NCBI GenBank assembly: GCA_963665165.1
Contig: OY761989.1
Span: 2,406,149-2,470,148 of the forward strand
Length of the DNA stretch: 64,000 bases
Source: G963663315 sp963665165
Lineage (GTDB): Bacteria; Pseudomonadota; Gammaproteobacteria; Arenicellales; Poriferihabitantaceae
Reading direction: 5' to 3'
Shown here: in pieces, positions 43,739-51,268 of the stretch
How the letters are laid out: every line of letters starts with the position of its first letter
How positions within the stretch are numbered: position 1 is the stretch's first letter
Translations under genes and position numbers: made by a program
Notes under the pieces: model-generated
Told to the model about the DNA's origin: nothing
Databases searched by the model: none
The model's input: the letters and a program-made list of their open reading frames with translations, nothing else

Positions 43739-44488
43739 ATGAAATTTTCAGGCAGGACAGCGCTGGTTGCTGGAGCGGGGGGCGGTATGGGACTGGAAAT
43801 AGCCAACCAGTTGATCAGCCGGGGCATTCAGGTCGGGATGATGGACATCAAGCCTGCTCCGGAATCAATTGAATCCGGTCCCGGGAAATCGCTTTACCTT
43901 GCGGTGGACCTGACCGATCAACAAGCCATAGACTCCGCGGTACGACAATTCCACGACCGTTTTTCAGGCATTGACTATCTGGTCAACAGTGTCGGCGCAC
44001 TCTGGTTCGGCAAGGACAAGGCAGCGGAAGAGATCGACATGGAGGTCTGGGACCAGGTCATGAACATCAATTTGCGCGCCACGGTTCTGCTGGTCAAAAG
44101 CGTGGTTCCTTTCCTCCGGAAATCGGGACGGGGCGCCATGGTTCATTTTTCCTCAATTGATGCGTTAAGCGGCGACCCGGCGCCCCAGGACGCCTACGGA
44201 GCTTCGAAAGCGGCGTTGATCAGACTCTCGAAATCCCTTGCAATACAGTACGCGGGTGAACAGATTCGCTCGAATGTAATTCTCCCCGGCCCAACCCTGA
44301 CGCCGATGCAGGAAAGATGGGAAGACAAACCGGAATTGCAGCAAAAAATCGCTGAAAGTATCCCGCTGGGGCGTCTTGGACGGCCTGCGGATATGGCCAA
44401 CGCCTGTCTGTTTCTGTTGTCTGACAATGCCGCCTACATCACAGCGGCCACCCTGGTCGTGGATGGCGGCATCACGGCGCTGCCGTGA
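43739..44488 (+). CDS. SDR family oxidoreductase in P450 operon
   Basis: Classical short-chain dehydrogenase of 249 residues with all catalytic parts: AGAGGGMG (11-18) for NAD(P), NSVG (83-86), a Ser in HFSSID (about 139) and Y153-x3-K157. It ends in the tetramer-forming LVVDGGITALP typical of 3-oxoacyl/steroid-type SDRs. The substrate is not known. It lies ten bases before a cytochrome P450 gene, so a hydroxylation followed by oxidation of the alcohol is a reasonable guess. Transcription is likely repressed through the palindrome at 43677-43711. Confidence 0.9.
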   Translation: MKFSGRTALVAGAGGGMGLEIANQLISRGIQVGMMDIKPAPESIESGPGKSLYLAVDLTDQQAIDSAVRQFHDRFSGIDYLVNSVGALWFGKDKAAEEIDMEVWDQVMNINLRATVLLVKSVVPFLRKSGRGAMVHFSSIDALSGDPAPQDAYGASKAALIRLSKSLAIQYAGEQIRSNVILPGPTLTPMQERWEDKPELQQKIAESIPLGRLGRPADMANACLFLLSDNAAYITAATLVVDGGITALP

Positions 44489-44497
44489 AATCATGCC

Positions 44498-45946
44498 ATG
44501 GAACAGCCCATCTCAACGGAAAGCCGCCTGAAGTCACTTCGTGATCTTCCGGGCCCGGCCGGTTTGCCCCTGATCGGCAACCTGCACCAACTCCCCGTTA
44601 ACCGCATCCACCTGAAGATGGAGGAATGGGCAGACAAGTATGGGGATATTTACCTGATCCACTATGCCTTCCGCCCCGTACTGGTCATCTCGGATCGTAT
44701 CGCCGCTCAACGTATGTTGCTTGACCGTCCGGAGGGCTTTCGACGGGCCTCAATTCTTGAGGCGGCGGCTACGGATATGCGCTTGAAGGGAGTATTTGCG
44801 TCTGAAGGCGAAGATTGGCGCCGTCAGCGCCGTATTGTCATGAAAGCCCTGAACCGCACCCGGCTGAAAACCCTGTTTCCGATGTTGCAGGTGATGCTGG
44901 AAAGGCTGCTGCGGCGCTGGCGGCGGGCGGCAGACGAAGGACAGCCAATCGACCTTTGCCAGGACCTGATGCGCTTCACGGTGGATGTCACGATGCAGGT
45001 TTCATTTGGTATCGATCCCAACACCCAGGAAACGGAAGGACCCGTGATCCAGCGCCATCTGGACAAGGTTTTTCCGATGCTTCATCGGCGGGTATTATTA
45101 CCATTCCCCGTCTGGCGATATTTTCGTCTTCCGTCTGACCGTGCCCTGGACCGCGCTTTGGACGCATTGCAGGAGGAGGTGGGCGATATGGTTCGTACCG
45201 TTCGGGAGAGGATGAGGTCGGAACCGGACCTGGCGCAAGCGCCAACCAATTTTCTGGAATCCATATTGTCGGAACTGGAGCGGGAAGATTCAGAATTCTC
45301 TGATGAGGAGGTGTTTGCCAATGTGGGTACGCTGCTTCTGGCCGGTGAAGACACGACAGCGAATACGGTCGCCTGGTCAATTCACTACATGGCTGCATAC
45401 CCGGAACATTTTCAGCGGATAAGGGAGGAAGTGGATTCGTTGTCCGAGCCCGACAGACTCTTCCTGGGCATGGAACAGGCGAGTAAACTCCCGACGCTTG
45501 ACGCATTCTGTAATGAGGTGATGCGACTCAGGCCGGTTGCTCCGTTGCAGGTAATCCAGTCGATTCCGGATGTGGAAATCATGGGTTACCATATCCCGGG
45601 AGGAACGCCAATAAACATATTGGCTCGCAGAATGGCAACCCGTGACGAAAATTTTGCCAATGGAAGTCGATTCGATCCCGACCGTTGGCTCGTTCAACAG
45701 GAACATTGCCCCCATGAGCGCCAGGCTTTCATTCCGTTCGGAACGGGCCCGCGACTGTGTCCGGGACGTAATCTCGCACTGCTTGAAATTCGGATGGTAT
45801 TGTCCATGCTTTGCCGCAACTTCGACCTGGAGCCTGTACAGGCGGGAGACGCGGTTGAAGAGCATCTGGCGTTCACGATGATGCCATCGAATCTACACAT
45901 CCGACTCAAAAGAAGACCGGGCAAAAAATCAGCGGGGATCGAATAG
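44498..45946 (+). CDS. Cytochrome P450
   Basis: Haem-thiolate monooxygenase of 482 residues. The proline-rich start (DLPGPAGLPLIGNLHQLP) has no membrane anchor, so it should be soluble or peripheral. The I-helix is LLLAGEDTTANT (280-290), the K-helix ExxR is E340-R343, the PERF-like region is FDPDRW, and the haem loop is FGTGPRLCPGRN with C421 as the ligand. It needs a reductase and usually a ferredoxin; neither is adjacent. The pattern (long CYP with a proline hinge, AGEDTT) resembles CYP4/102-like fatty-acid or terpene hydroxylases more than the short CYP101 class, but the substrate cannot be read from sequence. Confidence 0.94.
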   Translation: MEQPISTESRLKSLRDLPGPAGLPLIGNLHQLPVNRIHLKMEEWADKYGDIYLIHYAFRPVLVISDRIAAQRMLLDRPEGFRRASILEAAATDMRLKGVFASEGEDWRRQRRIVMKALNRTRLKTLFPMLQVMLERLLRRWRRAADEGQPIDLCQDLMRFTVDVTMQVSFGIDPNTQETEGPVIQRHLDKVFPMLHRRVLLPFPVWRYFRLPSDRALDRALDALQEEVGDMVRTVRERMRSEPDLAQAPTNFLESILSELEREDSEFSDEEVFANVGTLLLAGEDTTANTVAWSIHYMAAYPEHFQRIREEVDSLSEPDRLFLGMEQASKLPTLDAFCNEVMRLRPVAPLQVIQSIPDVEIMGYHIPGGTPINILARRMATRDENFANGSRFDPDRWLVQQEHCPHERQAFIPFGTGPRLCPGRNLALLEIRMVLSMLCRNFDLEPVQAGDAVEEHLAFTMMPSNLHIRLKRRPGKKSAGIE

Positions 45947-45964
45947 AATGGGGATCGACCAGAA

Positions 45965-46009
45965 CCAGTCCCGGGTTCAGGTGCGGGTGCGCCACGACTG
46001 GGTTTTTTT
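45965..46009 (+). terminator. Possible terminator of the SDR-P450 operon
   Basis: CCAGTC (45965-45970) pairs with GACTGG (45996-46001), enclosing a second small stem, and is followed by one G and seven T (46003-46009). It starts 19 bases after the P450 stop and lies inside the 3' end of the convergent permease gene. Confidence 0.45.
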
Positions 46010-47668
46010 CAGCACCCCTCTCGACAACAGGCCGTGCAGCAGCTTGACCGTGACATTGGTATAAAAAATCATCATCCCCATCGCGGCGGCGGGAGCGATA
46101 TCTCCCGCATCATCCATATTCAGTACCGCCACCGAGGCCAGCCCCGTGTGCGGTCCATACAAAAACACGACTGCGGAAACCGTCGTCATCGCATTCACAA
46201 AAAGATAAATGCTGATATCCAGTATGGCCGGCAGGCACACCGGTACAGTAACCTGGCCCAGTGTTTTGTAGAAAGGAGCTTTCAACGACGCCGCGACCGA
46301 TTCGAATTCCCGATCCATTTGCTTGAGGGCAGTGACCGCTGTCAGGTGGGATACCGTGTAGAAATGGGTGATCGTGCTGATCACCAGAATCGCCATGGTG
46401 TGATACAGGAAATTGAACGGGTTGTCAGGAGAATTGAAAAAGAAAATGTAGGCAAGTCCCAGCACCAGACCCGGCACGGCCATCGGCAGCATGGCAAGAA
46501 ATTGAAACAGGTTTCTCCCGTATCTGAATTTCCTTCCCTTTTCCACCATGAAGGCGCCGAGGAAGACCACGACCGTACCGACCACTGCGGTCCATGACGC
46601 CATTTGAAGAGAGTTGTACCAGGAATCCCAGCCGCCTCCATCCATCAAATCAAACTGATAGTTGCTCAGCCCCATGGTCAGGTTGTAAGGGTAGAACTGG
46701 ATCAGGGCGGCATATTGACAGGTCCCCAGCATGCCGAGGATAAATATGCTCACGACAATGGCATAGCACAGCATGATCCGGTCAAATACCTTGTCGGGCT
46801 TGGGTTCCAGCGCAACGGCCCGCGAGGAAAGCAACGCCACCTGTTTCCTCTGGACAATCCGGTCCACGCCAAAAGCCAGGGCAGCCGGCAAGAGCAGCAC
46901 CAGACTCACCACAGCGCCCATTTCAAAATTCTGTTGCCCGATGACCTGTTTGTAGATATCGGTTGCCAACACGTTGAAGTCGCCGCCGATCACCTTGGGA
47001 GCGCCGAAATCGGTGATCGTCAATGTGAACACGACAAACGCCGCGCTGATCAATCCATACCGCACTCCCGGCAATGTCACGGTAAAGAAAATCCGTGGTT
47101 TGCTGGCTTGCAGGGAATCTGCCGCCTCATAGAGTCTGGCGTCCGCGATCGACAATGCGGTTGTAATGATAATCAACGCATGGGGCAGGGTGAAAAACAC
47201 CTCGGATATGACGATGCCTATCGGTCCGTAAATTTCATGGCCGAACAAAAGCCAGCGAATCATCCCCTGTTTGCCGAACAGGTAGATCAGCGCAATACCC
47301 GGTAACAACGACGGCACCAGTATCGGCACCATGGAAATCATTTTGAACAGTCCCTTGAATGGCATGCAGCTCCTGTTCAGGCCGTAGGCAAGCAGGAAGG
47401 CAATCGTGACTGAGATCAATGTCGTGATAATCGAAACGGTCAGGCTGTTCTGTATGGACCAGGTCAACGACGGCGTATTGAAATATTCGATATAGTTTTC
47501 CAGCCCGACAAAATCCCCGTCATGGTTCTTGAAACTTCTGGAGAGGATGGCGTAAAGCGGGAAGGCCAGCGCCAGTACCAGGTAGCACGCGATCACTGCC
47601 ATGAACAGCAGCATTTGCCGGTCATCACGACTCGACTTCGCCTTGATCGCCTGTTTGACTGCGCTCAC
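45977..47668 (-). CDS. aepW: Two-domain ABC permease, 2-aminoethylphosphonate type
   Basis: Inner-membrane permease of 563 residues with two fused binding-protein-dependent transport domains, about 12 helices. The EAA loops are around LYEAADSLQASKPRIFFTVTLPGVRYG (domain 1) and FESVAASLKAPFYKTLGQVTVPVCLPAILD (domain 2). This fused form is typical of the iron(III)/2-aminoethylphosphonate permease group (TIGR03262-like). It starts at a GTG, 12 bases after the ATPase gene. The symbol is by analogy with AepXVW; the neighbouring genes concern sulfonates, so the substrate could be taurine or a related compound. Confidence 0.82.
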   Translation of the reverse strand: MSAVKQAIKAKSSRDDRQMLLFMAVIACYLVLALAFPLYAILSRSFKNHDGDFVGLENYIEYFNTPSLTWSIQNSLTVSIITTLISVTIAFLLAYGLNRSCMPFKGLFKMISMVPILVPSLLPGIALIYLFGKQGMIRWLLFGHEIYGPIGIVISEVFFTLPHALIIITTALSIADARLYEAADSLQASKPRIFFTVTLPGVRYGLISAAFVVFTLTITDFGAPKVIGGDFNVLATDIYKQVIGQQNFEMGAVVSLVLLLPAALAFGVDRIVQRKQVALLSSRAVALEPKPDKVFDRIMLCYAIVVSIFILGMLGTCQYAALIQFYPYNLTMGLSNYQFDLMDGGGWDSWYNSLQMASWTAVVGTVVVFLGAFMVEKGRKFRYGRNLFQFLAMLPMAVPGLVLGLAYIFFFNSPDNPFNFLYHTMAILVISTITHFYTVSHLTAVTALKQMDREFESVAASLKAPFYKTLGQVTVPVCLPAILDISIYLFVNAMTTVSAVVFLYGPHTGLASVAVLNMDDAGDIAPAAAMGMMIFYTNVTVKLLHGLLSRGVLKKTQSWRTRT

Positions 47669-47680
47669 AACCGGGTTCTG

Positions 47681-48757
47681 TCAGGCGGGATAGATGCGTA
47701 TACTGTCGGCGGGAAGCGTAATCGGTATGACCATGCCTTCGGCAAGCTGTTCGCTGCGAACCAGATTGGCGGAAAAGTCGGCGAACAGCCGGCTTGACCC
47801 GAATCCGTCGATCGACAACTCCGCCCGCACAAATGCGCCCAGGAACTCGATCACCTCAATTCTGGCATCCATCCGGTTTTGATCCTGCCGGCCAACCGCA
47901 ATGTCTTCCGGACGAATGGATGCAGTCACCGCGGCGCCAACCCGGTTTTCACCGGCAGCGCAACTCAAGGATACCTGCCCTGCGCTGATCCGGTTTTCAT
48001 CGGTTACGGAAGCCGGGAAAAAATTCATCATGCCAATGAAATTGGCGACGAACCGGGTCTGCGGCCAATTGTAGATCTCCTGAGGGTTACCAACCTGCTC
48101 AATCCTGCCATCCTTCATCACGACTATACGATCCGCCATGGTCAACGCCTCCTCCTGGTCATGTGTCACCATAATCGTCGTGACTCCCAGCTTGGCCTGT
48201 AATTCCTTGATCTCGTGGCGTAATTTCACCCGGACTTTCGCGTCCAGCGCAGAAAGCGGCTCATCCAGCAACAGCAACCCCGGCGATATCGCGAGCGCCC
48301 TGGCCAGGGCCACCCGTTGTTGCTGGCCTCCGGAAAGCTGTGCCGGATACTTGCCTATCTGGTCGGACATGCCGACCAGTTCCATAAGCGCGCCGACACG
48401 GCTGTTTATCTCGTTTTTTGGAAGCTTCTGATTCTCCAGGCCATAACCGATATTTTTCTCTATGGTCAGATTCGGGAACAGGGCGTAGGACTGGAACACG
48501 ATCCCGAAGTCCCGCATCGACGGGGGTAGGGATGAGATATCCTTCCCGGCCTGTTCCACCTGTCCCCAGGTCTGGATATCGAGCCCGGCAATGGCGCGCA
48601 GCAATGTAGTCTTACCGCATCCGGAGGGCCCCAGAAAACAGACGAATTCCCCCTCATAGACCGCCAGGGAAATTTCCGAGAGCGCGGTAAAGTCATTGAA
48701 TTTCTTGGTTAACCCGGAAATTCTCAAGTACGGCTCACACTGAGTATTTTCGGGCAT
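47681..48757 (-). CDS. aepV: ABC transporter ATPase, 2-aminoethylphosphonate type
   Basis: Energises the adjacent permease. Walker A GPSGCGKTT, Q-loop FQSYALFPNLT, signature LSGGQQQRVALARALA, Walker B LLLLDEPLSALDAKVR and switch His in TIMVTHDQEEA are complete. A TOBE domain forms the C-terminus (FFPASVTDENRISAGQVSLSC...ASIRPEDIAVG). The ATG at 48757 gives 358 residues; a GTG at 48775 is the other option. An intrinsic terminator sits just upstream, so expression probably depends on read-through from the binding-protein gene. Confidence 0.86.
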   Translation of the reverse strand: MPENTQCEPYLRISGLTKKFNDFTALSEISLAVYEGEFVCFLGPSGCGKTTLLRAIAGLDIQTWGQVEQAGKDISSLPPSMRDFGIVFQSYALFPNLTIEKNIGYGLENQKLPKNEINSRVGALMELVGMSDQIGKYPAQLSGGQQQRVALARALAISPGLLLLDEPLSALDAKVRVKLRHEIKELQAKLGVTTIMVTHDQEEALTMADRIVVMKDGRIEQVGNPQEIYNWPQTRFVANFIGMMNFFPASVTDENRISAGQVSLSCAAGENRVGAAVTASIRPEDIAVGRQDQNRMDARIEVIEFLGAFVRAELSIDGFGSSRLFADFSANLVRSEQLAEGMVIPITLPADSIRIYPA

Positions 48758-48781
48758 GGCGGAAACGGATTTCACGAACTG

Positions 48782-48824
48782 AAAAAAACGCCGCCCGACC
48801 CCCGGAACACCGGAAATCGGGCAG
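48782..48824 (-). terminator. Intrinsic terminator between binding-protein and ATPase genes
   Basis: Reverse strand: CTGCCCGA (48817-48824) pairs with TCGGGCGG (48791-48798), with an inner CCGG-TGTT-CCGG stem, then CG and seven T (48782-48788). It would end most transcripts after the binding-protein gene and lower the amount of ATPase and permease mRNA. Confidence 0.85.
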
Positions 48825-48854
48825 GAATCACGCTAAATGATTATTGTTGTCATG

Positions 48855-49880
48855 TCAGCTCTTGGGTTCCGATTTGGAGTCGTAACGAGACTGCCACTCC
48901 GCCAGTATGCGTTTGCGATTGCTTGCGGCCCACTCAAAATCATTGTCGATCATGGCTTCCGGAATATTGTCCGGGAAATGTTCGACCGGTTTCGCCAACG
49001 CCTGTTTTCCAATAACCGCATAGCCTTCATTATACATCATGTTCGCCTTGTCCGTAATGGACCAGTCGACCAGGGTTCTGGCGGCTTCCGGATTATCGGT
49101 CCCCTTGACAATAGCGGTCGCTTCCATATCCCATCCGATACCCTCTGATGGAATAATGATTTCCAGCGGTGCGCCCTTGGCTTTTGACTTGGCGCCACGG
49201 AAGGCAAAGGAAACCCCGATGGCAACCTCACCCGATGCAGCCTGTTTGCAGGGTTTGGAGCCGGAATGCGTATAATGGTGGATATTCGCATGCAGTGCGT
49301 CCATGTAGGCCCAACCTTCGTCTTCACCGAAAATCTGCAACCAGCTGGAGACGTCCAGAAATCCGGTGCCGGACGAGTTGGGGTTGGGCATCGCAATATG
49401 GCCTTTGTACACCGGATCGGTCAGATCCTGCCATGACGAGGGCATCGGCAGGTTATTGGCTTCGGCTTCCACGGTATTGACACATATTGCGGCAACCCAG
49501 GCATCCATACCCACCCACGAAGGCGGTGAATCCTTGTCGTAGAATTTGTCGTCAAGTCCTTCAAGTCCTGCTGGCGCATAGGCTTCGAGCATGCCTTCAC
49601 TTTTCATCAGCAACAAACTGGTTGCAGCCAGTCCCCAGATTACATCGGCTTGCGGGTTTTCCTTTTCAGCCAGCAATTTCGCGGTGACGATCCCGGTCGA
49701 ATCCCGCACCCAGTTGATCGTGATATCCGGATGATCCTCATTGAAGCGTTCGGCATATTTCTTCAGATCCTCCGCCTCGACCGCTGTGTATACGGTTAGA
49801 TCAGTTGCTGCAATCGCATTGGCCGAGATCAACAGGGCCGCTGCAACGCCGGTAAGCACATTGACTTTGTTTATTTTCAT
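48855..49880 (-). CDS. aepX: Periplasmic substrate-binding protein, 2-aminoethylphosphonate type
   Basis: Captures the ligand for the ABC importer. A signal peptide (MKINKVNVLTGVAAALLISANAIA) precedes the mature protein, which has a type II binding-protein pattern: TVYTAVEAEDLKKYAERFNEDHPDITINWVRDSTGIVTAKLLAE, ADVIWGLAATS, YKGHIAMPNPNSSGTGF and GVSFAFRGAKSKAKGAPLEIIIPSEGIGWDMEA. It has 341 residues from the ATG at 49880, which has a GGAGGA ribosome-binding site. These blocks match the putative 2-aminoethylphosphonate binding proteins (TIGR03261-like/AepX). The ligand is inferred from family only. Two palindromes lie upstream. Confidence 0.85.
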   Translation of the reverse strand: MKINKVNVLTGVAAALLISANAIAATDLTVYTAVEAEDLKKYAERFNEDHPDITINWVRDSTGIVTAKLLAEKENPQADVIWGLAATSLLLMKSEGMLEAYAPAGLEGLDDKFYDKDSPPSWVGMDAWVAAICVNTVEAEANNLPMPSSWQDLTDPVYKGHIAMPNPNSSGTGFLDVSSWLQIFGEDEGWAYMDALHANIHHYTHSGSKPCKQAASGEVAIGVSFAFRGAKSKAKGAPLEIIIPSEGIGWDMEATAIVKGTDNPEAARTLVDWSITDKANMMYNEGYAVIGKQALAKPVEHFPDNIPEAMIDNDFEWAASNRKRILAEWQSRYDSKSEPKS

Positions 49881-49917
49881 TTTGAATCCTCCAGAATGGG
49901 TTTTCAACTTGTTTGGC

Positions 49918-49930
49918 ACACTGCCAGTGT
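49918..49930. promoter_or_regulatory. 13-bp palindrome in the leader of aepX-like gene
   Basis: ACACTG-C-CAGTGT, a perfect 6-1-6 palindrome 38 bases before the binding-protein ATG. It could bind a regulator downstream of the transcription start. Confidence 0.4.
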
Positions 49931-49952
49931 ACCCCAACACTATGGTATTTTG

Positions 49953-49981
49953 CAGTATATCCTAAAATCATACCTATACTG
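49953..49981 (-). promoter_or_regulatory. Inverted repeat over the aepX-like -10 box
   Basis: CAGTATA (49953-49959) and TATACTG (49975-49981) form a 7-15-7 inverted repeat, 22 bases from arm to arm, about two helical turns. The proximal arm contains TATACT in the reverse direction, a candidate -10 box for the transporter genes. This fits an operator for phosphonate- or sulfonate-responsive control. Confidence 0.45.
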
Positions 49982-50000
49982 TACTAATCTCCCGTGCGAT

Positions 50001-50540
50001 TCATCCCGCAGTCGTCTGACAACGCCCGACGGTGTATGCGAGCAGCGCCAGTCTGGTATCGGGGGTGATTCTGTCCGCAGGAATTTTCAGTGCATCGCCG
50101 ATAGCCATGAAACAAACCCGATCCACTTCTTGCGGCTGCAACACAAACGGGCCTTCGGACAAACAGGAATAGACCGAACCCCAGCTCCTTGCCGATGGGC
50201 TGGAATTGTTGTCCTCGAAATAGATTTTGAATTCAAATTCGAGGACTGGCCGGATACCGAGCTCTTCCTGTAATTCCCGACCCGCTGATTCTTCATAGCT
50301 TTCTCCCGAGGTCATCACACCACCGGCGGCGAGGTCGATGCACCCCGGATACCAATCCTTGGACATCGTTCGTGTCTGTACCAGAATCTCACCCCGCGCG
50401 TTGAACACCAGTATAAAAGTAACCCTGTGGAGCAGTCCGTCTTTTCTCATTTCATCCCGTCCCGCCACCCGCACCATCCGGTCCTGCCCGTCAACGATAC
50501 AAACCGACTCGGCAGAGGGGTTCCATTTTTGAACGGCCAT
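50001..50540 (-). CDS. Nudix hydrolase (YfcD-like)
   Basis: Hydrolyses a nucleoside diphosphate linked to some group X. The Nudix box is complete: G-x5-E-x7-RELQEELGI in AAGGVMTSGESYEESAGRELQEELGI-like order (about residues 88-110). The N-terminal FILVFNARGEILVQTRTMSKDWYPGCIDLAAGGV resembles the YfcD/IDI-like branch. The ATG at 50540 gives 179 residues. It lies 120 bases upstream of the transporter genes on the same strand but is separated from them by their promoter region. The substrate is unknown. Confidence 0.88.
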   Translation of the reverse strand: MAVQKWNPSAESVCIVDGQDRMVRVAGRDEMRKDGLLHRVTFILVFNARGEILVQTRTMSKDWYPGCIDLAAGGVMTSGESYEESAGRELQEELGIRPVLEFEFKIYFEDNNSSPSARSWGSVYSCLSEGPFVLQPQEVDRVCFMAIGDALKIPADRITPDTRLALLAYTVGRCQTTAG

Positions 50541-50618
50541 GAAGGATCTCCCTTTTGATATGCTGTGCGACATTACTCGATTCAATCGCTTTCCTGGCCA
50601 GTATACCACCCGATGCCT

Positions 50619-50640
50619 GACCCGGTTAGGATACCGGGTC
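50619..50640. promoter_or_regulatory. 8-6-8 inverted repeat between Nudix and DUF4396 genes
   Basis: GACCCGGT (50619-50626), TAGGAT, ACCGGGTC (50633-50640). It is central to a 149-base divergent gap with TATACT-type -10 boxes on both sides (reverse 50600-50605, forward 50650-50655). The centre TAGGAT lies exactly 17 bases before the forward -10, so a bound regulator would cover the -35 region. Confidence 0.5.
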
Positions 50641-50649
50641 CATGACTGC

Positions 50650-50655
50650 TATACT
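50650..50655 (+). promoter_or_regulatory. -10 box for the DUF4396 gene
   Basis: TATACT, 34 bases before the DUF4396 ATG; the -35 position reads TAGGAT, inside the inverted repeat. Confidence 0.4.
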
Positions 50656-50689
50656 GTGGTTCAGGATCCAGACTATCAACCCATGACAA

Positions 50690-51136
50690 ATGCTATCCGA
50701 TACGCTGCCAGACAATTTCTGGCGCTGTAAACCAACCTGGCGCGCCAGCGCCAAAAACACCTTCTGGTGCCTGCTTGGATGTTCGATCGGAGATTTCGGC
50801 ACCATCGCCTACTTCCAGATAATGAACATTCCCTGGCCAACGCTGTCGATCATGATATTGGCCATCATCAATGGAGTGCTCACCAGTATCGCGTTGGAGA
50901 CAGTCATTCTCTGGCGGAAGGGGATGTCACTGGCGGCAGCGCTGCATACGGCCACGGGTATGAGTATCGTGTCGATGGTGGGCATGGAAGCCACGATGAA
51001 TCTGGTGGACTGGTCTTTAACAGGCGGCGCCGTGCTCACCTGGTGGGTCATTCCGATCATGCTGGCCGCGGGTTTTGTCGCTCCGTGGCCCTACAATTAC
51101 TGGAGACTGAAAAAATGGGGCAAGGCCTGCCATTGA
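50690..51136 (+). CDS. DUF4396 four-helix membrane protein
   Basis: Small membrane protein of 148 residues with the DUF4396 signature: FWCLLGCSIGDFGTI near residue 25, then SIMILAIINGVLTSIALETVILW, HTATGMSIVSMVGMEATMNLVDW and VLTWWVIPIMLAAGFVAPWPYNYWRLKKWG. Conserved Cys, Glu, Met and His residues inside the helices could bind metal. No function is established for the family. It is 132 bases before ald and may belong to the sulfonate operon, for instance as an exporter, but this is only a guess from position. Confidence 0.8.
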   Translation: MLSDTLPDNFWRCKPTWRASAKNTFWCLLGCSIGDFGTIAYFQIMNIPWPTLSIMILAIINGVLTSIALETVILWRKGMSLAAALHTATGMSIVSMVGMEATMNLVDWSLTGGAVLTWWVIPIMLAAGFVAPWPYNYWRLKKWGKACH

Positions 51137-51147
51137 CCCGCCGGAAA

Positions 51148-51178
51148 TCTGGTACATTGCAATATCTTCTTCTGGTAC
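51148..51178. repeat. Direct repeat upstream of ald
   Basis: TCTGGTAC occurs at 51148-51155 and 51171-51178, 23 bases apart, in the 132-base leader of ald. Spacing of about two helical turns would suit a regulator bound to tandem sites. Confidence 0.3.
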
Positions 51179-51268
51179 TACAACAACAACCCCGGAAAAC
51201 CTATTTTGCACTTCAACATAATATTGTGCGGATTGAATCAACCGCCGCCAATCCAGTGAGGTGATCTT

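Noticed and set aside
45977..49880. Iron(III) ABC importer
   Set aside because: The permease fusion and ATPase would also fit an iron importer, but the binding protein has 2-aminoethylphosphonate-type blocks and no iron-ligand tyrosine pair was recognised. Not fully excluded.
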